A DNA stretch of 64,000 nt. Source: Selaginella moellendorffii. Its lineage: Eukaryota > Streptophyta > Lycopodiopsida > Selaginellales > Selaginellaceae. A program made the position numbers and the translations under genes. Positions within the stretch are counted from its first letter, which is position 1. Each line of letters opens with the position of its first letter. The notes under the pieces are model-generated. The model saw only the letters and a program-made list of their open reading frames with translations. It made no database searches and was not told the DNA's origin. This document shows, one piece after another, positions 34,017 through 46,950 of this stretch. The stretch spans positions 536,507 through 600,506 of the forward strand of contig NW_003314353.1 of NCBI RefSeq assembly GCF_000143415.4. Reading direction: 5' to 3'.

Positions 34017-36484
34017 ATGGAGCCCATGGAGGTGGATGATCCGGTTTCTGGCTTGTCAAGGGAAATCCGGGAAGTTGAACAGCAGATTGCTGTGGTTGAG
34101 GGCCAAATTACAGGGGTTGAGCGCCAAATTAGTGCCATTGAGGGGCAACTGGAGCAGCCAAATGATCCCAAGGAGGAGGAGCGGCTGGTCAAGAAGGAGG
34201 AGCAGCTGCGCGAGAAGGAGAAGCAGCTGCGCAACGAGGAGCAGCAGCTGCGCGAGAAAGAAGCAGCTGCGCAACGAGAAGAAGCAGCTGCGCGAGAAGG
34301 AGCAGCAGCTGTGGGATAAATTCAAGGGTAAGCCTTTGTTGATCTCATTGTTTTTCTTTCCCTTTTAGATCTCTCTTTTGGCTTGCGTTGTTTTTTCTTG
34401 CAGAACCAGTCAAAGCGGTTTTGACTGTCGCAAATATAGATAGTCTCTTGGATAGGTTTTGGCATGAGTTGCGCAAGCCAAATCTTCAGTATCCCAAGGC
34501 GGATGCGTTTCTGGTGGATTTCCCAACGTGTAAAGTCCCACTGCCAAAAGATCCTACAGATGAATGCCCCCACCTCTTGTGGCATGCACTAGACCAGCCT
34601 TTCGAAACATCCAAGCGTATCATAGAGGTAACTAACGAAGCGCGGCCGACCCTCACCGTTCTCTTCAACGTGTCGGGATCGGGGAAGACCAGGACATTAT
34701 ATGAGATCGCTCTAGCGCAGCGTGGGCTCTTCTTTGTGGGGGTCTCTGACACTGATACTGGAGCTGAAGGTTCAGGAGATCTCAAGTTAGTGACATCAAA
34801 GTTGCTGGAGCTGTATCCAACTGGAGACATTCCAGAAGTTAGTGCTGCAATCTGCCTCAAAGCCTTGCTCATCAGCAGGTTTTATTTGCTGGGGCAGGTG
34901 GAGAAAATGGGCGATTTGACGGGTCAGGCATGGCTCTTCAAGCAGGTTGCACTCCAGCATTTCTATGGCTTCAAAGATCCGTTCAAGGCGCTCACCATTA
35001 GACTTTTAAACTTGATAGGACTTGGAACGCATTGAAGGTCAGTTCCAGGGGGTATTGTATCGTCTAAAAGGGAATTGGGATGGTCCGATTATATTTGACG
35101 AGTGTCAAATAATAAATTGCTGGTTGGAGAAGCGCTTTTCACCATCGATTCTTGGTTGTAGCAGCAGATCATTTCTCGACATTCTTGTGCCGGCACTCGT
35201 AAATTGTGGATTTCGACAATTATACTATGCAGGCACAAGTGGTAGTATGCTAGCCGTGGCACGGGGTATCTCTGCCACTTTGAAGAGAAGAGCTTCTGTT
35301 ATGGTCTTCCATGGATTTGGTGGATTCACCACTGTTGAGGACTTCAAGCTCTATGCTGGGAAACTACTCCGAAGTGTGGATGGTATTGATATGCAGAGGG
35401 TCTGTGATTTGTACAAAGGGAGGTACAGGTTCTTTGTCACAGCACTTGAGCATTTCATTGGGAGCAAGCGTCCCTTGGAGCAGGCAACAGAATTCCTGAT
35501 TGGCTTTTTTGAGAAGATGTGCACCTCGAGTAAGATCAGTCGTTCTCAGGAGGGTGTACCGAACAAATCAGAATTGGAAGTCTACATGGATAAGACGGTC
35601 CTGAGGGATGTGGAGCTGTTTTTTGAAAGGACTCGGAATGCTGCAGCGGTCAAGGAGCTAAAGGTGATACTGTATCACCAGATGTTTGGGTCTATATCCA
35701 CTGTACTCAACATCAACAATCCATCTCTGAGCCTTGTGGAGTTCGGGTTAGCCTGGCTAAGCAGGGGAGACAGTGTTGCGTTGGAGGACTTGGATAAGTT
35801 CTCTGCAGAGCAGGACAGAGACATTTGGATCAAACTGCAGGAACCTGCTGTCATTCGAGCTCTTTTCCATTATTTTAGTAATTGACCAATAATCTTTGAT
35901 AAGTTTTGTCAGCAGGCAGTTTAAAGCTAAGGGCCAAGGCAGTGATATGACAGTGACAGTGGGTCTTGAGTCTGAAAGGCTGGTGGGGTTTATGGTTGAC
36001 GCATTGGACGGAAAGGCTCCTGTAGACTTTGTGTCTCGCTTTCTTCAGAATCGCTTTGTAAAACTGAGCAACAACAATTTTGAAGTTCCTGCAATATATC
36101 TTGAGAAGGCAAAGGTGGTGATGGCATGCCTTGCAACAGGAGTTGTGACAAAGATGTGCGGTAAAAGTCAGGAGTTGTGACAAAGATGTGCGGTAAAAGT
36201 CACACCCATGGCTCTGACTGTTATACACTTGGGAGCAGTATCTCGACGACATTGAAGGGCAGGCTGACGCACTGCCAATGGTTCTCTGGACTGGTGATGG
36301 TGGCTGGGGTGCCTTCCGTCCAGACGCGTTGTTTTTTCTCACCAATGACTATGAGTCAGAGCGGCGGCTCATTCCTTGCTCATTACAGATGACAGCCGGG
36401 GATGATGCGAAGGTGAAATTTCAAGTGCTTTGGACAGGATCTGGAACAGTTTGGTTTCAACTCTTTTGCAGGTCAACTCCCTAG
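34017..36484 (+). pseudogene. Broken coiled-coil + P-loop NTPase gene, Crinkler/RHS-like
   Basis: An ATG at 34017 begins a Glu/Gln-rich coiled coil of repeated EEQLREKE units, which shifts frame near 34255. A likely intron (GTAAGC near 34328 to CTTGCAG near 34403) leads to a P-loop NTPase part. The Walker A motif is SGSGKTRTLYE at about 34674-34706. The Walker B-like IIFDECQ is at about 35088-35108, after another frameshift near 35020. Helical sequence continues to a TGA at 35883, then resumes in a new frame at about 35917. A 32-bp tandem duplication at 36138-36201 breaks it again. A last readable part near 36260-36410 has RPDALFFLTND and PCSLQMTAG, possibly the remains of a PD-(D/E)xK-like nuclease domain. 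A coiled coil, a GKTR-type NTPase and a nuclease-like end is the layout described for Crinkler/RHS-type proteins of fungi and oomycetes. That name rests on motif style only. Confidence 0.5.
36138..36201 (+). repeat. 32-bp tandem duplication
   Basis: Two perfect adjacent copies (36138-36169 and 36170-36201) of a unit beginning AGGAGTTGTGACAAAG. As 32 is not a multiple of three, the second copy shifts the reading frame of the surrounding NTPase relic. Confidence 0.95.
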
Positions 36485-37056
36485 TGGTGGGCGGCTTTCC
36501 CCACTGAAACGGCAAAATGTTGAGGGGGTCATACAGCCATTATGTGGAGTGATTGGTGGCAATAACGTGTCTTTGTATCTGAAAGAGTGGTTGATTGATT
36601 CGGTCTGGGTTCTTAAAGTTAATGTATAAAAATCTACAAGTTCCCATCGAGAACCTGTAAGTCGTGTCTAGCACAAGGAATACGAAAGAAAGACTTTGAA
36701 TCAAACCGGCAATGCAAGATCCAGTTGGTTTCTCCCAGCATTGCAAGAAAAGCGAAAAATCATAACTGGCATTAGCGAACTCGACTGCTGCTCCTTTGAG
36801 AAGGCTCCATCTCTTTGAGACGAAGAACAAACGAAAAAAAAAAAGAGAGAGAACGCACGATTTCGTGGAATTGAGCTAGCAATTCCACTTCTCACCCCTG
36901 ACTTGTTTCAGTGCCGCCACCCTCGACTTCTCTCTAGCGGTGACTTCTTCCTTTCTAGAAATTCTATCCTCAGAGCCTTCTCTCTCGCCTATATTCCCTA
37001 ACGAGTTCTTGCCACTAGAAAACCAGCCCCTTGTATTGTGAATGTAGCGCTTGCCG
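36485..37056. other. Intergenic region
   Basis: No gene with recognisable features. Minus-strand open stretches at 36540-37073 show no domain and are low-complexity in part. Confidence 0.3.
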
Positions 37057-37236
37057 CTAGGCCTGTGCTCCATCGCTGACTCTCTCTAGCATCGTTATCC
37101 CAGCCGGAGCTTTCCCAACGAGATGGGTTCCATCGTCTTCTTCCTGGGATGGAGCAGCCACTGGACGATCTCGCTCCTCCTCCACGCGGATAATCTCCAC
37201 CATCATGTCCAAGAATTCGTGGAGCTGATCTTGCAT
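37057..37236 (-). CDS. Possible small protein or terminal exon, unrecognised
   Basis: A 59-codon minus-strand frame starting MQDQLHEFLDMMVEII, acidic and likely helical, in GC-richer DNA. An acidic minus-strand open stretch just upstream (37301-37489, with an ESSEEEEEEK segment) could be an earlier exon, but no clean in-frame splice was found. It may be a small unknown gene or chance. No family recognised. Confidence 0.2.
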   Translation of the reverse strand: MQDQLHEFLDMMVEIIRVEEERDRPVAAPSQEEDDGTHLVGKAPAGITMLERVSDGAQA

Positions 37237-38100
37237 GGTAGAGCTTGGGGTGATGATCGTCGGCGGCTCTTTGGCGCTCGATTCTAGGCCTAGCAGCGGG
37301 CTATAGAGTGAGAGAGCTATAATCCACGACGCAGCTGCGCAGCCGCTTCTCTTCCTCCTCCTCTTCGCTGGATTCTTGCATCGATCGCTTTCTCATCTCC
37401 AAAACCCTAGGAAGAATGCGCTCACCTCTCTGGATCCAGCAATGCGCGGCCGATCTACCGAGCTCCGCTCCAGCACTCCAAGATCGCATCGATCGATCGT
37501 CTCGCTAGGGTAAACCATGGAGGCTGGAAATATTTGGAGGGCTTTTGGTGTTTGAAAGGTCAAGATGGGCTAGGCTATTGTCGATCCTTCCTGGTGGAGG
37601 AGAGCGCGGCTTCTTCTCCCAGGCCAGGCACTGGATTCGCTACCGCGGCAGCATCATGGCGCTGGCGACGGGACAATCCCAGGTCCATAGAGCTCGAGGC
37701 TATCATTCTTTCCTGGCGGCTCCGAATTGCTAGAGAATGTAACCCTTCCCCTGGAACTCCAGAAGCTAGAAACAGATCGAGAAGTATGATGGTGAAAGAA
37801 TTTCGATGAATTGCCTCGTTTTCATACTTCTTTCTTTCCAGGGTTTTCTGCGATGAAAAGGAACTCTTGGACGCTGGCAGGAAATCCAAGTAAGCTCTAT
37901 CTGCTTTTTTTCTTTCATGGAGAGAGCACTGGTGATTTTGTTTTCCTTCTCCAGGGAGCATGGATTCTAAGGCCGAGCAAAGGAGTTGTTGTCCATTTTG
38001 TTGTACATCCTCTTAAGGTAGGCCCGGGGATAAAACAAACAAATAAAATAATATTATGTGGCTAAGTTGCTATATTATCTAACAAATTTTGCTTGCCCTA
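37237..38100. other. GC-richer segment with possible unrecognised spliced gene
   Basis: On the plus strand, short open stretches with plausible splice signals (for example TTTCCAG at about 37841 and CTCCAG at about 37955) suggest a small transcribed gene near 37517-38000. No domain was recognised and a reading frame could not be assembled. Confidence 0.25.
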
Positions 38101-39960
38101 ATTTTGCAGTTTGGTTGAGTTCTTGAAGGGGTTTGTTGGAGGATTTTTGCTGCAATTTTGAATTAAAATTTGCAAGAAATGAAGAATTGTTTACCCTCAC
38201 TTTATATGTGGTCACAATTTGGCTTATATTCTAATTTAGCAATAACTCAAATTCATGTAAGTATAGAATTTTGTAATTTTAGAATTTTGTTTATTTTTCT
38301 CAATATCAAGGGAGAAAAAACCTCCTCTTTTAAAGCTAGTATGGGATTTATGTCAAATGTAACTTTGATCCATGTATTTCTTTTTGTCTTTTTGCTTTTA
38401 AACTTTTGCTTAGATGCTTTATTTCGTTAAAGTGAAACTTTTCATTATCCCACTTATGGTGTGTGGCCACATGCCATTTTTATAACAACAATAAAAAATT
38501 GAAGTTTTAGCTTTATAATTTATAAATTAAAAACTTTTCATATGATTTTGTGTTATAATATTGTGAAATATAAAAAATAAATAAAAAAACTGATAGAAAT
38601 ATTAATAAATATTAATTAAGTACTAGGAAATGGCATGTGGACACATGCTAATTAATGTCCCACTTTACTGAATAAATTCCACTTTAACGAAATAAAGCAT
38701 TTAGCAATTTAGTTTTGCATTGCTATGATGATTGGATTTGTTCTAAATATTTCTAGAATTCAAGTTACTTTCAACCTTAAGCTGGTATTGTTTTTATACT
38801 TTGTCTTGAATGTATTTTTATAATAACAAGGATTTCATATTTAGAAATTCCTCTTTCACAACTTTGTTATCACTACATCCTCTAGAATTAACTCTTGTAA
38901 TGGAATAACAAGTATTCTAGAAGTACAACAAATATTATTTTTATTTATTACTTAATTTATAAACTTATTTTTCTAAATGAACCAACTTTGAATAATGAAC
39001 ACAAAGGAAAATGGTATATTAATTAGAACATAGCTTTCTAGTACACAGAGAGGATGGAAAATGAAAAGGATTGAGAAGGTAGTGTCAATGAAAGAATCAA
39101 AGAAATAGTGATGCATTTTTGGCATCTTATGTTCAAAAGAATTTCATCACATACCAAAGTAATGTGAGTCATAATAAGATGAGCTTGATAAGAAGTGGAG
39201 GCAAATTAGTGACTATGAAAGTAACATCCTATTAAGAAAATTATCCTACTTTAGTAGTGAATTTATTGTAAGGATGAAAAAGGATGTGAAGCCTCCTTTG
39301 TGCATTTGACAAAGGCCTCTACAATGAAATGTCATTATGGATAACACAGTCAAGAATTATTGTTCCAAGTAGCCACCAAATTGATACATCCATAGGTTTC
39401 ACAATTGCAAGCAAATCATTAAGTTATAGTAAGTTCATTTGTCTTTTTATGATTAACTTTTATCTTTCTTTTTTCAAGAAACAAATCTAGACTCAAATGT
39501 TGTATTTGAGATACGAGATTCTAAAAATGCACATTCCAAAAGTACAAGTTGGAAATTTTAATAACTACAGGGAAAAAACACAAATACACTCCAAAGGGAT
39601 TTAATGGTTTCCTTGAGTGAAGTGATGAGAAAAGGAAAGTAATAATGCAAAAACTTCAAAATAACAACATGCAAATGATGGAGAAAATAGCCGATGATCA
39701 ATGGCACTAAATTTTGATTTTCACTGTAGAAAGGAGAGTTGTAATGATGTTGCAAAGAACATATGTGATGTGTGAGGAACTTCAACTGCTCTAGCAAGCT
39801 TTTGTGCAATCAATTGTGACAAGGAGAAGTAGAATTGCAATATTTTTTTTTAAAGTGTTGAAATGGAATTGAGTTTAATTATAAGCTAGGTCACGATATT
39901 AGGTGCTGGATCACGTATAGAGGTATGGAGCACCTCAAGCAAGTTTAGGTTTGATCTTGA
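38101..39960. other. AT-rich region without recognisable genes
   Basis: Long AT-rich stretch. Many short open frames, none with family features. Possibly eroded transposon DNA. Confidence 0.3.
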
Positions 39961-39967
39961 TTCAGCC

Positions 39968-40078
39968 CTTGGCCATGAGCTCTCGGCCTTGGAGCTTGGC
40001 CATGAAGCTCTTATGGCCATGAGCTCTTGGCCATGGAGCTCTTGGCCCTTGAGCTCTCGGCCATGGCTTTCATGGATT
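39968..40078. repeat. Minisatellite of GAGCTCTTGGCCATG-like units
   Basis: Six or so imperfect 15-18 bp units built from GAGCTCT(T/C)GGCC(AT)TG, a near-palindromic motif rich in SacI and MscI-type hexamers, within otherwise AT-rich DNA. It lies just upstream of the gypsy relic. Confidence 0.75.
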
Positions 40079-40079
40079 T

Positions 40080-43000
40080 TGGTGAGCATCTTATAGATAT
40101 CTTTTTACTTGGGGTTACCTCTAAATTTATCCCATGACTAAGCATTTGCTGCACCTTATATATTTCATGCCCATATTCACAAAGAGTACAAGCGCATGAC
40201 TGGTTCTTAATTCTCTCTTAGCTCCCCATGAACAAAAAAAGTTCTCCAAGCTTTGGCAAGAGCTAGACTATCATTCTACCTTGCCAAAGAGCAAGTATTT
40301 ACCATTAGATATTGCATTAGGAGATTTGCATAGTGCCTCTCCACTTTGAATTTTTCCTCAAGCTGTAGATCCACCACTTCCAAAGAGGCCAAGACACATT
40401 CTTAGAGATCTTGAGTACCAACCAATAGCTGCAAATCAATCAAGGATGGTGCATCAACCTCCACCACCTCCCTCACCCATGCTGATGGTGCATGTGTTAG
40501 ATTCAAAAGCATATTCTTTCAAAAGGTTCCTCCCAAAGCAACTTATCCAAGACTTATTCTAGCACAAATGAGTCTATTTTCGACTATACAATGCGATTCA
40601 AGGCATTTTAGAAGATCTTTCTTGACAAAAGAGTGACACAAGAAGAGTCCATTGGAGTGTTAGCCTTTGTATAAGGCCTCAAGCCTGGGCTCTAGAGAAA
40701 AGTTGCTAAGTGATGTTGTGACACCTACCCACCACTAGTGATGTCATGATGCCTACACACATGCTGGAGAACTTTAGTTGGAGATGTTCCACAAACTCGG
40801 TGTCTCCTTCATTGAGGAGCTTGTCCAAAACCCTTAGTGCTTGTCTTTATGCCTTTTTTTGCATCACAGCCCCTCAGTCAGTCGTTGAGAAAATTTCCGC
40901 CACAGTTGAGTCTACTTTGGCCGAGTTCAAGGAGTACAAGGTGATCCTTCAGCAACAATAGAACTAGTAGAGCAAACTCATGGAGGAACTTCAAACATTG
41001 AAGATGGCTATACAAGACTCTTGGTGATAGCCTCATTGGTGTAAGAAGTGCAAGGTCTAGTTACACAACACCACTCGTTGTTGGTGACTACAATTAGAGC
41101 TGTGCCACAGAGATAGTTGCCACATGAGCAGAGAGTCTAGTGCCAACAATTTGTAGATAATAAGGCCCTAAATGCCTTTATAGAGTACTATGAGACACTA
41201 CATTAGTGTGCCATCAAAGCACCACCGGCAAATGAATATGGCAAATTCCCAATGAATATAATTCATATAGTAGCAGAGTTGATAGAAAAGGTGGCTACTC
41301 AGACTTAGAGGAAAGCATAGATAGCAGTAGAGGAGTTGGACACTAGCTTCAACAATTGTTTCCCCTCTAGTTCTCATTGCTTGCAAATTGCCTTTCTTGA
41401 AAGCATTTGCAACAGTGCCATCGTATTCACTCATATCTTGAATTTCAACATTTGCATGCATGCCAAACTTCACCAACACACAGCCCAGAGGGTCTCCTTT
41501 GATGTCAAGTGGTCACTCAAGCAATCTTATTGACCAAGTCATGGCAACTTTAATCACAACTTCCTACTACTTCCCAACCTTGCTTTAGCAACTTAAGGTT
41601 TTAGTGCAAGCTCTTAGTGGAATGGCACCCTCTTTAGTCTTAGATATGGCTCCTATTCTTGTTGTCAATGCCATAGTGGCTCTTGATCCTAGCACATTCA
41701 TAGTTTTGACAATGATTATGGGCATTTATGTGGAGGCTCTTGTTGACTCTGGCTTGGCCATAAAAATTCTCTCCTCCACTCTCACCCAACAAGTAGGCTT
41801 CCAAATCTAGGATTATTCCAAGGTCGTGCTAAAGACCTTTACAGATTACTCTATGGCACTTGCAGGAATTTTCCAGAGTGTCCTTGTTCTCATCTATGGT
41901 CATGAGTCCATAGTTAACTTCCTTGTCATGGAGCTATGGGAACCTCCTCACAGGAGAAGTCCATCATTTTGGGATAGCTATGGTTAGATGCAATGTCTTA
42001 CGTCTTCAACTTCAAGTATAGGCAACTACAGATTGGGAGAGGTGACAACCAAGTGACAATCCTCAATGCTAAGTGTAGGCAATTGCATCCTAGAATATGG
42101 TTGAGGTCACCAAAGCATCATTAAACTCCTCTCCACAACAATCCTTTGCTTCTTCATCAATTGCCAACATGATGATGGATGGAGTCTTAATATTTGGGAT
42201 GCAACATGATTGATTTTCTACACATGGATTGGACAACATTGTCCCTCAATTTCTCCTCCATCCACTTTGCATCACTATACTCAGGCTCAAGGAGGCAAAA
42301 GATCTAGACAAGATTCTTAAGATTCCAAAAATACCTAACTTGGAGAAGAATACAATTTTTGTGGTGCATTTGGAGAGTGATTTTCTTGAGACAAATCTTA
42401 TTGCAGGGATACAAGAGGACACTCTATAACACTTTTTCACATAGCTAGAGGTGGTAGATTTAGTTCTTTCTAGCTCAGATTCTACACAACTCTATCAACA
42501 TGAGTGATATCTATATGAGGTTTCAAGAAGAAGCAATGGCTCTTGCACTTGTGGAGCACAAGGCCCATCCAGATAAGGCCACTTCACTTGATATTGACCT
42601 AGCATGACTTGCATTTGCATTGCCAAGGGGATTTCTCTTCATCCCCTACAGTTAATATCCATTAGGCTATACCTTTACAAGAAAGTCTTGAAGGCATATA
42701 TACTTTACCATGTGACCTTATGAGCAATGATAAGAACATATTTGCAGAGACTTAAAGGCTCTTTCCAGCCACAACTTTTTTGCTGCACCTTCTCCAGCTC
42801 TCCACCATAGTCCAGAACACTCTGACACAAAAGATGGATGACAGGCTAGAAGCTCTATCAACCAAAGGTGGCAAAAGTAACACCTTTTTTCCACCACCAG
42901 CCCAACTCTTTTCAGAAGCTTCTCCAGCCTTAGGATGTTATATTAGACCTCTCCAACCACAAGATATTAGCTATGGCCTCACCCATAATGATCATGGCAT

Positions 43001-45860
43001 CTTCTGTGGTCATTGACACTTCACTCAACCATTGGATTCTTATGAGCATTTTAGACTGAGTTCACTATTTTGGAGATTCTTCCTTCCATGCTTTAGGGGC
43101 TCTAGACATTGCCATACACAGCCGAGCTCCAAATTTGCTCATTTCAGCAATTCTACTCACTTTGGGCCTACATTACATCACACATTAGAGGGTGATATAG
43201 TAGCTTTTGCAGCATCTCTAGCCTCCTTTATGACTCTTTACGACCTCCTAGCATAGACTCAATCATTGCTCAATCTATGTAGTTTCGACAAGGCAAGCCC
43301 TTTTCAATGGGATAACATGTGATGCTCCATGATTTAGTCATCCATAACTTTCTCCCTTAGGTGGCTTGGTCCCTTCTTCATCAAAAAGCACATTAGATGT
43401 GGTATTTACATCCTCACAGATGAGGTAGGGTAGGAGTTGTCTCTTTCTCTCTCACTCTCTTAGGTGAGCTCATTTCACTCTCTTTTTCTTCCTTTTCTTT
43501 TATTTTTCTTTTTTCACCTCTGCTTTGATCTCTTCTTTGTCACATCCAAGATGTGATTCTTATGACAGAGTAAGCATAAGCTTGGGCTTTCACCTTAAGG
43601 CTGCATCAACTCCTCTCATTTGGAAGCTCATCAATTTCATGGTTTGCTATTCACAGTTCCTATGTTTTCTTTACATGATATCACTCCATCTATCTTCAAC
43701 ATCACTCTCCATTACTCATAGTCACAATTGAATTATTTCAACTTGCTACACCACTCACTACAATTTCTTGGTTCATATTTCTTCACTTTTCTCACCATGC
43801 AAAAATGATCTCAAGGATCCTATTACATCACTCTATTCATCATCAAAATACATAGCAAAAACATCAAGAAACAGCCAAATCTAACATGTCAGACTCAACA
43901 TATGATACAAATTACCTCGATGTAGCAAGTACAGGTACTTAGCAACTGATTCTTGAGAGCTGGTTGGACCAGATGCACACAAAAAACCAGGAATTACTTT
44001 GGATGGACTATCATATATGCTGCTGACTACGTTGACCATATTCACAAGTTGCCAAGTCCCCTTTACTATCACTCCATTACAATTGGCTATCACTATCTTC
44101 CACTATGCATTTATTAGGCAGCCATCTTCCATCATTCTTATAGTTACCATTTTTAGGCAACACATTCACTTTCATCACTTTGAGGAGGCCTTAAGTTGGA
44201 GTTCAAGTAAGTGGTTCTCCTATTTAGTTTTATGTTTCTATCTTCTCTTTTTCCATTTTTCCTTTGTTCTCTTTTTCTTCTCTTTTCTTTGTTTCATTTT
44301 CACTTGTCTTTCCTCCACTTTGTCTCTTCCTGTTTTAGTGTCTATTTCTTTTGTCAAGTTTTCCCATGTGGTTTTCCCTTGACTCTAGAACTCTATACTC
44401 TCTTTCTTAATTTTCACTTTCCTTTGTTTTTTCTTTGGTCTCTTCTCCTCATAGCAATTATTGACATAGGGCATCACCTTGGAGTCTACACCAACACTTT
44501 GGCTATGGGTTCTTTAATGCAACGTAGCTAGTGTATTTGTTTGTGGTCACTTGTTAGGAGATGGCTTAGAGCTTTGTGTGAGATTCCTAGAATATTCCAC
44601 TATCAAAATATTTTAAAGTCATGAGAAGATGCTAGCATGCAAGGGTATATTCCCCTTTTTCCCTATTTTCTAAGGTATAGAGTTCACACAAGAAGGATGT
44701 TTTTTTGTAAGGACGAATTTTGATAATCATTTATAACTAGTGGTGCCTTTGATTTTTATTCTATGTTTTCTCCATGCCTATTATGATTCTCCTATTCTAT
44801 GTGAGCATATAGGACATCATCGTATGATCAAGAAGCTGTGTAGGTCTTTCTATTGGCAAGAAATGCGACGTGGTGTGAGTAGTTATGTTTGGTGTCAAGT
44901 TTGTAATACTCTCTTTAATGCTACAGAAGGATAGTAGGAGTCAATTGCAATTTCTTGTTTATTTGAGTTGATAGCATTTGATTTGATAGGGCATTTTCTA
45001 TGGATTGACAATGAGTATATCATTATTACTTCTGACTATTTGATTTGCTAGATGGAAGTCGGTGCTTTTGCTAGTGCATTTACAACTATTATTGGATATT
45101 TCCTCTTTAATCAAGTGGTGTTTCAACATTCTTGTCCCAAGTAAATTCTTTTGGATAATAATCCCATATTTATGGCTGAGACATTTTATATTTTAATGTT
45201 TTGGTTAGGGATACACCACACTTTCATAAGTGTTTATCATCATTCACAGTCAAATGGTTTGATAGAATGACTTATTCAGACCTTGAAAGGGATGACCATA
45301 AAGTATATAAATTTTTAATATTCAAATTAAAATGGCTATTTACCATCTCTTTGGTATGTATATGTTACATGGGTGCAAAATTCTATTAGTGTTTCACCAT
45401 ATAAACTTTTCTATGGTCATAATCTACTGGAGTTGGGTTTACCTTTGTAATTGTCACGAACTACAAATGGTAGGTCTTAGGATTAGTATTTTATAAGCAT
45501 TCTTCCATTGGTCTAAGTAAAGTCTGTCAAACACCTAGATTGGATACAAATGGGATAATAATGGTGCTATAACTCCCATTATTGTCCACCTAAGAATTAC
45601 AAAATAAATGTGGTATTAGTCCATTTTTTTAATCTTATAGTATATAGTTTGTCTAAGGCCTTTCTTGTTTAGTAGAAGGGACTATATCAAGTGTTATGGC
45701 AAATTGGATTGCAAATTTATAAGGTTTAGCATGATGTCTAATAAACCAATCCTTTAAAAATTGTGCATGTACAATGGTTGAAACACTTTATATAAAGGGA
45801 TCAAGAATAACTAACACCACATACAAATCTATTGATGCCTTTAAGCCTATCCACTAGAGA
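40080..45860 (+). mobile_element. Decayed Ty3/gypsy retrotransposon
   Basis: Scattered gag-pol remains in plus orientation. A retropepsin-like piece at about 41700-41805 reads VEALVDSGLAIKILSSTL (family D-S/T-G). An integrase zinc region at 44790-44920 reads HIGHHRMIKKLCRSFYWQEMRRGV and then WCQVC (H-x-H, C-x2-C pattern). The integrase core follows at about 44970-45330 (DNEYIIITSDYL, VYHHSQSNGLIE) with stops. Then comes YKLFYGHN and a PSRGGDD-like end at about 45885. Reverse transcriptase was not found with confidence. A TGTAAGAATT start of a 3' LTR near 45900 is possible, but no matching 5' LTR was found. Confidence 0.7.
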
Positions 45861-46950
45861 ACATTAACTATTTTCCATCCTTCCGAGGGGAGGGGATGAT
45901 GTAAGAATTAAGTATACAATTACAATGCCATATCTTAATATTAGTGTGGTGGGATTTGATAGCTATTGGATTGTTTTCAATTTGGATCATATGCTTCTAT
46001 GTACAAGCTAGGGTTTTCGGGTTAATTAATATGCACATTTCTGTATTCCATTTTCATATTCCATGCACTCATAATATATATGTATATATGTATATATATA
46101 TTACCTTATCTAGGTAATATAGTAATTATAGTACTATATCTATTTGGGATTAAATCTGGTAGGTTTAAACCTTAATTAATACATCCCGAGTAACAGCTAA
46201 AGCATTATATTTACTAAATATATTTTTTTATTAGATCCAATTGCAACCTGGTTCTATATAAAACATTTTATAACTTTCATTTTATATAAGCTGTAAACAC
46301 AATAATGCTGCATCATAATAATGATTTGTTGCATTAAACAGCAACATGATTTGCTTTGGTTTTTATAAGTTTTACAGAATTTCATTTTTATACTTCCATG
46401 GGCTAGAATCTATGCCCTTCATGAGAGCTCAATGATGTAAAATTTGATAACTTAGCTTTAAGGTTCATGGCTTTGTTTGGCATGCTGTTTCAGACAATGT
46501 GAATCCTTTTAACTTAGAGGATAATATGTAGAAGTGTTGCAATTCCTCCTAATGGTTTTATGAAGATCCCAAAGCTGACAACCAAAATCCTACTATAGTT
46601 TGGGAAATTTCACTTGGTACTCTTAAAATTCTAGCTATGAAGAACTTCATCGCTTCTTTGCCACCCTGTACACTTGCAATGATTTATATTGAAAGAAAAT
46701 TATAGAGAAAGTTTACAAGACAGCCATAAGATTAGGGAATATCCTAGAATACAATAGCATATTCTAGGCCTGCAAGAAGCCTCTGTGCTATTCAAAATGA
46801 TTTTGCAATATTATCCAACATGAAAAATTGAAACTTTTTATCCTTGATTTCTCATAAATAAATTAAGTATATTTCTAAAGCGCGCTGGAAATTTGATTGG
46901 TTTGTCGTTCTTGTCCAGACAAACAACAATCCCTTTAGCCTCTAACACTG
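45861..46950. other. AT-rich region, possible gypsy LTR remains
   Basis: No gene. Contains a run of TATATATG-type repeats near 46075-46105. Confidence 0.3.

Noticed and set aside
45900-46200. 3' LTR of the first gypsy element
   Set aside because: A TGTAAGAATT start after the integrase region is suggestive, but no matching 5' copy was found in the window.
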